From: DASUPK01 sp035265665
GTDB lineage: Bacteria > Actinomycetota > Thermoleophilia > Solirubrobacterales > 70-9
Reading direction: 5' to 3'
Assembly: GCA_035265665.1 (NCBI GenBank)
Contig: DATFOK010000105.1
Span: 1-64,000 of the forward strand
Length of the DNA: 64,000 nt
Position numbers and translations under genes: made by a program. This document shows, piece after piece, positions 1-8,019 of the stretch. The notes below the pieces were generated by a model that saw only the letters and a list, made by a program, of their open reading frames with translations, made no database searches and had not been told where the DNA came from. Position 1 is the stretch's first letter. Every line of letters begins with the position of its first letter.

Positions 1-1403
1 TTGATCGACGCGAGGGCGGAGTCCGGCAGGGGACGGATGCGCTCTCGCACAGGGGGCGCCTGGACCGGCTCGGCGGGCCTCGGTTCGGGCTCGGGCGGTT
101 CCTCCACTCCGGGAGCTGCCGCCGGCTTTGGCGAACGCAGCGTGCCGATCGCAACGGCGGTAGCGACCGCCACGGCCCCGACACCGACGAGGTAGGCGAG
201 GTGGTAGCCGGAGGTGAGTGCGGACGCCACCGGGTCGCCCTCGGAGAGCAACGTCTCGGTTCGTTGGGTCGACACGGTCGCCAGGATGGCCAGGCCGATA
301 GCACCGCCGACCTGCAGGCTGGTGTTGACGAGGCCCGACGCCAATCCCGAGTCGCTCTCGGTGGCCCCGGACATCGCCAAGGTCATCAGAGACGGAAAGG
401 CCAGGCCCGCCCCGAGCCCGAACAGGATCATCGCCGGCATGATGTCGATCGCGTAGCTGGCATCAACCGGCGTGCGCGCCAAGAGCAGCAGTCCCCCGAT
501 GGTGAAGGCCATCGCCGGCAGAAGCGTCGCCTCGGGTCCGAAGCGTGCGTTCAGCTGCGCGGTGAACCTGAACGACATCACGCCCATGACGATGGTCGTC
601 GGCATGTAGGCGAGTCCGACCTGGAGCGCGCTGTAGCCGAGGACGCGCTGCAGGTAGAGGGCGCCTAGGAAGAACATCCCGAACAGGCCGACGACCATCA
701 GGGCCTGGACGAGATTCGCTCCGGCCACGTTCGGCGACCGAAACAGCCGAAGCGGCATCAGCGGTGTCGGGATCCGCTCCTGGCGGACGATGAATGCGGC
801 CAATAGAGCGAGCGAGACTGCTCCGAGCGCCAGCGTCTGGCTCGATCCCCAGCCCTGCTCGGCCACGCCCAGGATCGTGTATACGCCGAGCATCAGCCCG
901 CCGATCAGCAGCACGGCGCCCGGAAGGTCGGCGCCCGCCGTGAGGCCGATCCCGGGCCGGTCCTCGACCAATCTGAGTGCGAACACCGCCGTCACGACGC
1001 CGATCGGAAGATTGATCAGGAAGATCCAGTGCCAGTTGACGGCCTGAGTGAGGATGCCGCCGGCCAGCAATCCGATCGACCCGCCGGCGACGGCCACGAA
1101 CGTGTAGACGCCGATCGCCTTCGCCTGCTCCCGCTGCTCCGGGAACATCGTCACGATCATGCCCAGGATCACCGCGGAGGTCAGGGCGCCGCCGATGCCC
1201 TGGACGAAGCGCGCGCCGATCAGCATGCCCTGGCTCTGCGCCAGGGCACAGACCAGCGACGCACCGGCGAACACGGCGAGGCCGAACAGGAAAACCCGTC
1301 GCTGACCGATCAGATCGCCGATCCGCCCCGCGTGCCGACAGTCGGGTTGCTCGATGGCACCCTTCGGGAGGTAATCAGCGAAGGCGGCCGCGGTCCAATA
1401 CAT
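1..1403 (-). CDS. DHA2-family (EmrB/QacA-like) MFS drug exporter, N-terminus disrupted, C-terminus beyond window
   Basis: The minus strand reads as a 14-helix drug:H+ antiporter of the major facilitator superfamily. Conserved stretches include AGRIGDLIGQRR (normally the loop after helix 2), a motif-C-like segment around ALTSAVILGMIV, and the C-terminal GLASGLVNTSLQVGGAIGL motif. The frame is open to position 1 and ends in a Pro/Glu-rich cytoplasmic tail, so the stop lies outside the window. Upstream of AGRIGDL the expected helices 1-2 are absent; the frame instead reads a hydrophilic segment (FADYLPKGAIEQPDCRH) back to an ATG at 1403, with no clear ribosome site. The gene therefore looks 5'-truncated or rearranged and may be a pseudogene. 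It is divergent from the LysR regulator, which could have controlled it. Family call is firm; functionality is doubtful. Confidence 0.75.
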   Translation of the reverse strand, partial: MYWTAAAFADYLPKGAIEQPDCRHAGRIGDLIGQRRVFLFGLAVFAGASLVCALAQSQGMLIGARFVQGIGGALTSAVILGMIVTMFPEQREQAKAIGVYTFVAVAGGSIGLLAGGILTQAVNWHWIFLINLPIGVVTAVFALRLVEDRPGIGLTAGADLPGAVLLIGGLMLGVYTILGVAEQGWGSSQTLALGAVSLALLAAFIVRQERIPTPLMPLRLFRSPNVAGANLVQALMVVGLFGMFFLGALYLQRVLGYSALQVGLAYMPTTIVMGVMSFRFTAQLNARFGPEATLLPAMAFTIGGLLLLARTPVDASYAIDIMPAMILFGLGAGLAFPSLMTLAMSGATESDSGLASGLVNTSLQVGGAIGLAILATVSTQRTETLLSEGDPVASALTSGYHLAYLVGVGAVAVATAVAIGTLRSPKPAAAPGVEEPPEPEPRPAEPVQAPPVRERIRPLPDSALASI

Positions 1404-1418
1404 CTTGGGGGCCCGGTG

Positions 1419-1433
1419 ATAGGCGGTGCCTAT
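1419..1433. promoter_or_regulatory. 15-bp palindrome between exporter and LysR regulator
   Basis: ATAGGC-GGT-GCCTAT is a perfect inverted repeat with 6-bp arms and a 3-nt spacer, in the gap between the divergent exporter and LysR genes. LysR proteins bind interrupted palindromes (T-N11-A type), so this is a plausible operator. The spacing does not fit T-N11-A exactly, and the site has not been compared with other promoters. Confidence 0.35.
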
Positions 1434-1436
1434 GAT

Positions 1437-1479
1437 GATGCGAGGGTGCTGCGCAGGCGAAGCCGAGCAGTAACCCGTC
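1437..1479 (+). repeat. Hairpin repeat copy 1
   Basis: One of seven related elements in the window. It has the shared 5' GATGCGAGGGTGCT and core GGCGAAGCC, then CAGTAACCC. GGC/GCC pair around a GAA loop, and CTG/CAG and GGGT/ACCC form the outer stem. Three in-frame ATGs at 1432-1440 open a 13-codon frame through the element that ends in TAA at 1473, 47 nt before the LysR start. The 3' arm has CAG rather than GGAG, so it lacks the Shine-Dalgarno-like sequence of other copies. Confidence 0.6.
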
Positions 1480-1519
1480 TAAGGCTGTTTGAAGTCGAGG
1501 ACCGCCAAAGGGAGCGAGG

Positions 1520-2518
1520 GTGGCCGTCAGATCACGGAATGATCCGGGCAGCGAGCTGCTTTACGTAGGCGATGCGCGGCTCGCCGAAGCCGAGCTGGAG
1601 TTCCGCCAGCTCGAGTACTTCGTCGCCGTCGCCCAGGAGTTGCACTTCGGACGGGCGGCGGCGCGCATGTTCATCAGCCAACCGGCGCTTTCGCAGGCAA
1701 TCGCGGGACTCGAGCGAGCACTCGGCGTCAAGCTCTTTGCCCGCACACGGCAGAACGTCGAGCTCACCGACGCCGGAGCGGAGCTGCTCCGGCACGCTCG
1801 GGGGATGCTCGCCGACCGCGAGGCCGCCGTAGCCGGGGTCCGACGGGTTGACCGCGGTGAGGCGGGCGTTTTGCGAGTGGGCGTGGCGCTGCTCGCCGAA
1901 CATGAGGTGGCTCCGGCCTTCGCCGCGCTGGGGACCGAGCACCCGGCGCTGCTCCTGGACCGCTCTGCCGCCGTCAGCGAGCGCCTGCTCGCGTCACTTC
2001 TGAGCCGGGACCTGCATGCCGCCGTGGTGCACCAGGTGCCCGCGCTCACGGCGATCGAGGACGTGCAATGGGAGGTACTCCGGCACGGCAGGCTGGCGGC
2101 GCTGGTGAGCGAGAGGAGCGGACTCGCGGCTCGCGAAGTTGCGAGCCTCTCGGATCTGAGCGAGGAGACGTTTCTCGTGCCGCCGCGCGAGCTCGCCCCG
2201 AGCGCCTTCGAGGGCCTGAAGACCATGTGTCGGTCGTACGGCGGCTTCGAGCCGGCCGTCCTCGAGCTGTCGACCCTGGGCGCGGACTGGCGGGCGGTCA
2301 CCGACGGTGAGGCGATCGCCCTGATGGCGGAGGGCACCGCTCGGACGATCGCGCCGGAGGGCGCCGTGGCGGTGCCGCTCGAGACGCCACCTCCGTTCCT
2401 GCTTGCGATCGCCTGGCGGCGCGGCAATGAATCCCCCCTGCTCCACCGCTTTCTCGCCTTCGTCCGCGCGTATCGCGACGAGCACGCCTGGGCCGACGAG
2501 CCGGTTCCGGCCGCCTAG
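1520..2518 (+). CDS. LysR-family transcriptional regulator
   Basis: A 332-residue regulator with an N-terminal winged helix-turn-helix (about residues 27-85: FRQLEYFVAVAQELHFGRAA, then ISQPALSQAIAGLE) and a C-terminal substrate-binding domain of the periplasmic-binding-protein fold, which normally senses a small inducer. The start is uncertain. GTG at 1520 gives a 25-residue extension ahead of the conserved FRQLEYF, and the only closer candidate is CTG at 1595. It is divergent from the truncated exporter with a palindrome and a hairpin repeat between them. Target genes cannot be deduced beyond this neighbourhood. Confidence 0.9.
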   Translation: MAVRSRNDPGSELLYVGDARLAEAELEFRQLEYFVAVAQELHFGRAAARMFISQPALSQAIAGLERALGVKLFARTRQNVELTDAGAELLRHARGMLADREAAVAGVRRVDRGEAGVLRVGVALLAEHEVAPAFAALGTEHPALLLDRSAAVSERLLASLLSRDLHAAVVHQVPALTAIEDVQWEVLRHGRLAALVSERSGLAAREVASLSDLSEETFLVPPRELAPSAFEGLKTMCRSYGGFEPAVLELSTLGADWRAVTDGEAIALMAEGTARTIAPEGAVAVPLETPPPFLLAIAWRRGNESPLLHRFLAFVRAYRDEHAWADEPVPAA

Positions 2519-2527
2519 GTCCTCGGG

Positions 2528-3139
2528 TTGCGTCCCGTCCAAATCGAAACCCCGGCCGGCCCCGCGCGGGCGCATCTGCAGCCCGCCGACGGCGCCCGAG
2601 GCGCGCTGGTCCTTGGTCACGGAGCGGGCGGCGGGATCGAGGCGCCTGACCTGGTCGCGGCAAGCGACGCGGGGCGGGGCGAGGGCTTCACCGTGGCGCT
2701 CGTCGAGCAGCCCTACCGCGTCGCCGGCCGCCGCTCCCCCGCATCCGCCAAGCGTCTGGACGAGGCGTGGGTCGCGGTGCTCGAGCGCCTGCGGGGCAAT
2801 GAACTCGAGGCGCTGCCGCTGATCGTCGGCGGGCGCTCGCTCGGCGCCCGCGTCGCCTGCCGCACCTTGGATCAAACTGGGGCCGAGGCCGTCCTCTGCC
2901 TCGCCTTCCCGCTCAAGCCGCCGGGCCGCGGAAACAAGCCCCCACAGAGCCGCCTGCCCGAGCTCGAGGCGGTCGAGGTGCCCGTGCTCGTCGTCCAGGG
3001 CGAGAGCGATCGCTTCGGCATGCCGCCCGAGGGCCCGAAGCGAAGGGTGGTGAAGGTCGCGGGCGACCACGGCCTCAAGGCCGATACCCAGGCCGTCGCC
3101 GAGACTGTGGCCGCCTGGCTAGGGGCCTTGCGTATTTGA
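2528..3139 (+). CDS. Predicted alpha/beta-hydrolase (COG3571/KANL3-TEX30-like)
   Basis: A small 203-residue alpha/beta-hydrolase. Visible elements are the oxyanion-loop GHGAGGG near residue 35, the nucleophile elbow GGRSLGAR near residue 100, an acidic residue in GESDRFG near 160 and a histidine in GDHGLK near 180, so the triad looks complete. Substrate is unknown. It starts at TTG 2528, ten bases after the LysR stop, so it probably shares its transcript. Its 3' end overlaps the convergent lipoprotein gene by 21 nt. Confidence 0.85.
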   Translation: MRPVQIETPAGPARAHLQPADGARGALVLGHGAGGGIEAPDLVAASDAGRGEGFTVALVEQPYRVAGRRSPASAKRLDEAWVAVLERLRGNELEALPLIVGGRSLGARVACRTLDQTGAEAVLCLAFPLKPPGRGNKPPQSRLPELEAVEVPVLVVQGESDRFGMPPEGPKRRVVKVAGDHGLKADTQAVAETVAAWLGALRI

Positions 3140-4120
3140 GCCGTTGATCAACGCAACCAGGCTGCCTCGCGCGATCGCGCCGAAGAGGAAGCCTCGTTGG
3201 CCAGGCGCCGGGGTCAGCTCCGCACGCACGACCTCGACGTCCTCGGAGGAGCTCGTGCGTACATCCACGGACTCGACGAGCTCCGAGATTTGCTCGCCCG
3301 TGCGGGGATCCCGCGCTCCCGGAGCCAGCGAAGCGCGCAGCGACCCTGCGATCTCCCGCGCCCGCTCGGCCGTCCCACCCAGGACACAGAGGACCTCTCG
3401 GTCCTGCTGGATGCCGACCGCGACCAGCTCGATGCCCACCTCGACCGAGAGCAGGAGCTTGTCGGGAATCATCCGCGCCGCGACCACCGGGCCGAGACAG
3501 TCGGCAGCGGCGGGGTAGATCGGCTCGTCGATGAGGCGGTCGCCCCGCCCAAGCAGGGCCGCCCGCGCGCGCTCGGAGATAGCCAGTACGGCCAGCTCTG
3601 GGCCGAAGGCGTCGCGGGCCCCCAGCCCAAGCACACCCAACTGCAGAAGCGGCTCGGGTACCTCCGCCCACTCGCCCACATCCGTGACATCGACGTCACC
3701 GACGCTCTTGGCGTGGCCGCCGGCGCGAACTAGGGCATCCTGAAGGCCCTCCCCGTCGACGCCGTCGAGCCGCAGCCCGAAGGCGAAGGAACCGCCCACG
3801 GACACCAGCCGCCGCGCCGCGAGGGGATCAAGCCCGAAGCGGCGCCGCAGCTGCGGAGCGGTCTCGATCAGCGTGTCGGCGTTCGGCCCGAGCGCGTCGG
3901 CCATCAATCGCACGCCGACCCCCCGCTCGCGAGCCAACTGCGGATCGGTCCATCCGACCCCGAGAGAGCCGTGCTCCCCGCCACCACCGAGCTCGGCCAG
4001 AGCCTCGGCGAGCGGACCGTTAGGCGCCGGGGGCCGCGAGTCGTCGCCGCAGCCGATCACAAGCGACACGACAAGCGCTAGAAGAATTCCGGTCAGATGT
4101 CGGTCGACACGCTGAACCAT
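3119..4120 (-). CDS. Hypothetical secreted lipoprotein
   Basis: A 333-residue protein with a lipoprotein signal peptide: a basic N-terminus, a hydrophobic stretch ILLALVVSLVIG, then Cys in the lipobox VIGC at about residue 24. The mature part is acidic and soluble-looking with no recognised catalytic motif. Length and repeated alpha/beta pattern resemble DUF3352-like surface proteins, but I cannot assign it with certainty. It is divergent from the MarR gene with only 28 bp between starts, so the two promoters must overlap and MarR could control both. Confidence 0.7.
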   Translation of the reverse strand: MVQRVDRHLTGILLALVVSLVIGCGDDSRPPAPNGPLAEALAELGGGGEHGSLGVGWTDPQLARERGVGVRLMADALGPNADTLIETAPQLRRRFGLDPLAARRLVSVGGSFAFGLRLDGVDGEGLQDALVRAGGHAKSVGDVDVTDVGEWAEVPEPLLQLGVLGLGARDAFGPELAVLAISERARAALLGRGDRLIDEPIYPAAADCLGPVVAARMIPDKLLLSVEVGIELVAVGIQQDREVLCVLGGTAERAREIAGSLRASLAPGARDPRTGEQISELVESVDVRTSSSEDVEVVRAELTPAPGQRGFLFGAIARGSLVALINGSNTQGP

Positions 4121-4134
4121 CCTGGTCTAACCGA

Positions 4135-4140
4135 CCTAGA
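4135..4140 (+). promoter_or_regulatory. Putative -10 element for the MarR gene (overlapping divergent promoters)
   Basis: TAGAAT lies 8 nt before the MarR ATG at 4149, and on the opposite strand TATATT lies in the same AT-rich island facing the lipoprotein gene. No good -35 is seen. The short distance implies a leaderless or nearly leaderless MarR transcript. The interrupted TATG/CATA repeat over 4144-4158 could be a MarR operator. Confidence 0.35.
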
Positions 4141-4148
4141 ATATATGC

Positions 4149-4700
4149 ATGAGTCATACAAGTGGTAGCCGACCTGATCTTGCGCGAAACGCCAATCTGC
4201 TCGGCAGCCTGTCTCTCGCCGTGGCGGACCGCATGCGGGTCGCGACCGAGGCTGCCGCCGGGCGGTCGGGGTCCGGGCCAGCGGCGCTCGCGGCGCTATC
4301 CACGTACCTGGACGGGAAGGGGATCGATGCGCTCGCCCGATCGCTCGGGCTGACCCACTCGGCCGCCGTGCGTCTAGTGGACGGGCTCGAGGCATCGGGT
4401 CTGGCCAAACGCGCGCGGGGCGCGGACGGGCGATCGGTCTCCGTGATGCTGACGTCGACGGGCCGCACGATGGGCCGCGACATCCTCGCCGCTCGGCAGC
4501 GAGCGCTCACCGAGGTACTGGACGGCTTGCGGTCCTCAGAGCGTCGGGCGCTTATGGATGCGTGCGAGAAGCTGCTTGGCGGTCTCACCGCGAGCCGCGC
4601 AGATGCGCAACGGATCTGCCGACTGTGCGATCCAGATGCCTGCGGCCATTACGAGGGTCGATGCCCTGTCACCTTGGCTGCCGACGCAGCCAGCCGCTAG
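4149..4700 (+). CDS. MarR-family transcriptional regulator with C-terminal cysteine cluster
   Basis: A 183-residue winged-helix regulator. The helix-turn-helix is at about residues 55-85 (LARSLGLTHSAAVRLVDGLE), followed by the wing with ADGRSVSVMLTSTGR. The C-terminus carries four cysteines in CRLCDPDACGHYEGRCPV (spacing C-x2-C-x4-C-x6-C), which would suit redox sensing or metal/Fe-S binding rather than the usual ligand pocket alone. It is divergent from the lipoprotein and convergent with the dipeptidase-like gene, overlapping it by 4 nt. The inducer is not apparent. Confidence 0.9.
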   Translation: MSHTSGSRPDLARNANLLGSLSLAVADRMRVATEAAAGRSGSGPAALAALSTYLDGKGIDALARSLGLTHSAAVRLVDGLEASGLAKRARGADGRSVSVMLTSTGRTMGRDILAARQRALTEVLDGLRSSERRALMDACEKLLGGLTASRADAQRICRLCDPDACGHYEGRCPVTLAADAASR

Positions 4701-6751
4701 CGAGCGTAGGCGAGCTCCCACATCCGCAGGTAGGCCTCGGCGGAGCGGAAGAGCGTTCGCAGGGCGGGCTCGCCGCCGTGCTGTTGCATGTCGGCGAGCA
4801 GGTCCGCGATCAATCCGTAGTGCGCGACGCCGTCGGTGTTCAAGTCGTAGGTGCGGCTGCCGGTGCGCTGACGCTGGAAGGTGACCTTTCCGACGCGACA
4901 GACGAACGGGTAGGTGACCGGCGTCTGCGCCGCGTCCGCGCGTGGCCCGGGTAGCGAAGAGAAGCCGCCCGTGTCGGTGCCGAGACCGACTCCAAAGAAC
5001 TGACGCTCGCTGCGGTGCGTCTCCAGCTCCTCGATCTTGGCCGCGAGCTCGGGAGCGGTGTCCGCCCTGGCGGCGGCCATCCCGCCCAGCTCGTAGAGCA
5101 GCCGCAGCTGCTCCGGGGTCCACAGGCCGCCGGTCCCGGTGTGACTGGAGACCAGCGGGTAGCGGTGGCGCTCCGCGATTGTGAGCACCGCCTCGCGCGC
5201 CCACTCGCTCATGTGGTCCATCTCGATCAGCATGTGGTTGGCCATCAGCCGCTTGACCAGGTAGACGCCGAGCGGCGTCAGGCCCTTCGTATTGCACTGC
5301 GGACCGGGTGGGTAGGTCGGCATTCCGGCCTGCGCCAGGGGCGCCGCGGCGGGAAAGAAGCTCGCCAGGACGGCCAGCTCGAACGGCTCTAGATGGCCCA
5401 TCTCCTCGCCCTGCCCGGGCTGGGGGCACGGGCCGGTGCGGAAGTAGTGGCCGGTCTGGAAGGCCTCGAGCACGTTGATGAACGTGCCCCTGCCGCCCCC
5501 CTCGATCGCGGCGCCGCCGAAGGCATTGTCGGTCCAGTGCATCGGGAAGACGCTGCGCACTCCGAGCCGGCGAGCGTTGCGAATGCCGCGGTCGATGTCC
5601 TGCTTGGTGCACTCGGGCTGGTCCAACTGCTCGCTGCAGCCAAAGAGGTTCGAGGATTCGATCCCAATCAGCACCGCGAGCCTGCCCCGCTCGATCGCCT
5701 GCCGCGCCTGCCGCGGGTTGTAGACCAGGCGGAACCAGCCCTTGCCCTTGCCGCCGGCCTGCGCGTCGACGTAGCCCTGCAGGCCACGGAGCGTCTGGAC
5801 CTGCTCCCCCACCGCCTCGGTCTCGTCACACGAATGGACCTTGCGGGGCTCGATCTCGCAGATCGGCTGGTCCTCGACCGTCTGGGCGACGACGAGGCGC
5901 TCGCCGGCCATCCAGGCACGCTTCAGCCAGACGTAATAGGTCTGCTGGTGGGTGATCGTGTCGTGGACCGGCCAGCCCGCAAAGGTGGGCCAGCCGTGGG
6001 TGTCGTGCGTGCCGAAGGGAAGGCCCGTGCGGAGCAGGTTGCCGGTGACGTCGTCACTCCCGTCCGCTCCGTGGACGCCAGCGTCGTGACCGAGCGCCTC
6101 GCCGATGCCGTACGGATCGAACGGCTCGCCGTAGATCACCGCTCCCCCGGCGCGCTGATTGGTGGTGATGTGCAGATGCATGTCGGCGAAGCCGACGACG
6201 TCGCCGTTGCGGTCGGTCCCGCTGAAGGGCGTACCGGTCGCGCCCACGTCGGCCTCGGGGAAAGGAGTACAGCCCTGCTGCGGAATCAGGGTGAAACGGG
6301 CAGCCAACCCGGCCGCGCGCTGGCCGAGCAAGGTGAGCCCAGCGGATGGGGTGACGGCGAGCTGCCGCCCGTCCCGGAAGAAGAGCCGTGCTCCCCTGCC
6401 GAGACGCCGCACGGACCATTCGGTTGCCGGCCCTGGACTCTCGGCGCGTCCGACCTCGCCTCCGGCACGCACCCCCAAGAGCCGCCCCATCTGGTCCTGG
6501 GGCAGATAGGTCTCCAGGGTCGAGGGCTTCCAGAAAAACGAGGCGGCCGTTGCCTCATTCGCCTGGTCCGCCCGATAGACGTCGCCGCTGATGCCGACGA
6601 ACCGCCCGGTCAGGTCGGAGCGCAGCGCAAAACAGGAATTGGCCAGTTGAGCTGGCCCGATCTTCTTTTCCACGGGCGCCGCGGCCGCGCTCGATCCAAG
6701 CGCCGCAATCGCCGCGCCGACGGCCAGACATCCGGTCACGCACCGGCGCAT
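4697..6751 (-). CDS. Secreted M19-like (renal dipeptidase-type) metallohydrolase with N-terminal beta-trefoil-like domain
   Basis: A 684-residue exported protein with a signal peptide (residues 1-25, ending GSSAAAA). Residues about 30-165 resemble a fascin/ricin-type beta-trefoil (CFALRSDLTGRFVGI, then FFWKPSTLETYL). The rest resembles the metal-dependent amidohydrolase/peptidase M19 barrel: DMHLHI supplies the H-x-H metal pair, with LIGIES, FPMHWTDNAFGG, LIEMDHMSEWA, PLVSSHTG and a late GLGTDTGG. M19 enzymes cleave dipeptides or beta-lactam-like amides; the true substrate is unknown. It is about twice the usual M19 length. No operon partner; its start faces the winged-helix gene's 3' end 54 bp away. 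Confidence 0.75.
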   Translation of the reverse strand: MRRCVTGCLAVGAAIAALGSSAAAAPVEKKIGPAQLANSCFALRSDLTGRFVGISGDVYRADQANEATAASFFWKPSTLETYLPQDQMGRLLGVRAGGEVGRAESPGPATEWSVRRLGRGARLFFRDGRQLAVTPSAGLTLLGQRAAGLAARFTLIPQQGCTPFPEADVGATGTPFSGTDRNGDVVGFADMHLHITTNQRAGGAVIYGEPFDPYGIGEALGHDAGVHGADGSDDVTGNLLRTGLPFGTHDTHGWPTFAGWPVHDTITHQQTYYVWLKRAWMAGERLVVAQTVEDQPICEIEPRKVHSCDETEAVGEQVQTLRGLQGYVDAQAGGKGKGWFRLVYNPRQARQAIERGRLAVLIGIESSNLFGCSEQLDQPECTKQDIDRGIRNARRLGVRSVFPMHWTDNAFGGAAIEGGGRGTFINVLEAFQTGHYFRTGPCPQPGQGEEMGHLEPFELAVLASFFPAAAPLAQAGMPTYPPGPQCNTKGLTPLGVYLVKRLMANHMLIEMDHMSEWAREAVLTIAERHRYPLVSSHTGTGGLWTPEQLRLLYELGGMAAARADTAPELAAKIEELETHRSERQFFGVGLGTDTGGFSSLPGPRADAAQTPVTYPFVCRVGKVTFQRQRTGSRTYDLNTDGVAHYGLIADLLADMQQHGGEPALRTLFRSAEAYLRMWELAYAR

Positions 6752-6805
6752 CAGGACCGGAACTTAATCACGCTCAGGCCCCTGCCATCGGGTCTCTGGC
6801 CGCGA

Positions 6806-7858
6806 TCAGGCGTGGAGCTCGGCCAGCTGCTCGGCCTCGTCCCGGAGCTCGCGCTTCGCCGCCGCATCGAGCTTGCCGAAGGGCTTCGTCTGCACCTTGC
6901 CCTTCTCGTAGCGCCAGGTGCCCGCCACTCGGCCGTCGACCAGGAAGGTCGGAACCGACTGCGGGGTCCTAGTGTTGAAGACCTTCGGCCGGTGCTCCTC
7001 GGGTAGCACCCCGGTGCGGCGGGCGTGGACCAGCAGGGTCGCATCCCAGGTGGGCAGGAAGCGCACCGGGGCCGGCGTCTCGGGATCCGGCAGCGGAGCG
7101 CGTGGCAGATCGAGGAGCTCCGCGCCGTCCTCCGCGGCGAACCTCCGAAGCTTCAGTCGCTCGATCACAGGCACGACGCGGCTGGGGTGCAGGCCGGCCC
7201 AGCCGGCGGCTTCCTCGAGCGGCGCCGGGCCGAAGCCGCCCAGGTAACGCCTGACGAGCAGCTCGATGCCCGCAGTCTCGTCGAGCTTCGCCGGCGGCGG
7301 GCCCAGCCAGTGCTCAGCCGCGGCGTAGAGATCCGCGCGCCGCCGCTCCCAGGTGCCCGACGGAGGCACCCGGACCAGGTCGAGCCACTGGTTGACCCCA
7401 TTCGTGATGACGCTGTCCGAGCCGAGCAGCTCGTGGATCCCTTTGCGGCCCATCGTCCCGTCGCCCAGGCGGCGGCCCAGCTTGCGCGCGGCCGCCGCCA
7501 TCTGCCGCGCGCTGTAGTCGCGGCGGTAGGAGGCATTGAGCCAGGCCTCGCGGCGGCCGCGGCGGATCCCGATCGCCATCGGCCAGTAGTCGGCCTTCGA
7601 CACCAGGTGGATCGTCGCCCGCATCAGCGTCCCCTGGGCGACCGTCGCGCGCTCGAGCGCGGCGTCGAGCTGGGCCCGCTCGAAGTCCTCCAGGCGCGTC
7701 CAGAGGCCGATGTACATCGACGGCGCGTACTGGGCCTGCAGCCCTCCCATCTTCTCCAGGACCTTCGGGATCGAGGCGCGGCTCCGCTCAAGCAGCAGTT
7801 GGCGCGCGAGCAGGGCGCGGTTGAGCTCAGCCTGGCTGAGGACCCGCTCGGGACTCAC
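6806..7858 (-). CDS. Winged-helix DNA-binding domain protein (HTH_42/YcaQ-like)
   Basis: A 350-residue protein of the HTH_42 (DUF1006) family. It has the N-terminal GGLQAQYAPSMYIGLWTRL segment, a central winged-helix region (EELLVRRYLGGFGPAP-like, about residues 205-225) and the C-terminal TFLVDGRVAGTWRY strand typical of the family. E. coli YcaQ (AlkX) is a DNA glycosylase for crosslinked or alkylated bases, but most actinobacterial members are uncharacterised. It stands alone, divergent from amt. Confidence 0.85.
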   Translation of the reverse strand: MSPERVLSQAELNRALLARQLLLERSRASIPKVLEKMGGLQAQYAPSMYIGLWTRLEDFERAQLDAALERATVAQGTLMRATIHLVSKADYWPMAIGIRRGRREAWLNASYRRDYSARQMAAAARKLGRRLGDGTMGRKGIHELLGSDSVITNGVNQWLDLVRVPPSGTWERRRADLYAAAEHWLGPPPAKLDETAGIELLVRRYLGGFGPAPLEEAAGWAGLHPSRVVPVIERLKLRRFAAEDGAELLDLPRAPLPDPETPAPVRFLPTWDATLLVHARRTGVLPEEHRPKVFNTRTPQSVPTFLVDGRVAGTWRYEKGKVQTKPFGKLDAAAKRELRDEAEQLAELHA

Positions 7859-7895
7859 GGACGCAGGCTATTTGCGGGCACTTCGACCGTGGGGT

Positions 7896-7916
7896 GAAAA
7901 CGGCTGGGCGGTTTTC
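7896..7916. promoter_or_regulatory. 21-bp inverted repeat upstream of amt-glnK
   Basis: GAAAAC and GTTTTC form perfect 6-bp arms around a 9-nt spacer, about 105 bp before the amt start. It partly overlaps a second pair (ACGGCT at 7900-7905 and AGCCGT at 7920-7925). The position suits an operator for a nitrogen regulator, but the sequence matches neither the GlnR nor the AmtR consensus well. Confidence 0.4.
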
Positions 7917-8019
7917 CGACAGCCGTCCAAAGAATGACCGCGAGGGCGCTCATACCGTGCTAGCCGAGCCAAACCGCGACCGCCGCAGGCTGCCTCGGCG
8001 GGCATGGAAAGGAAGGGAA

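Noticed and set aside
1576..1596. Another GCCGAAGCC-like stem near the LysR start
   Set aside because: It shares only the central bases with the hairpin family, lacks both ends, and is within coding sequence.
4536..5612. A 358-codon minus-strand frame inside the M19-like gene and over the MarR gene
   Set aside because: Shadow frame with low-complexity Arg/Ala composition; the other frame encodes recognisable motifs.
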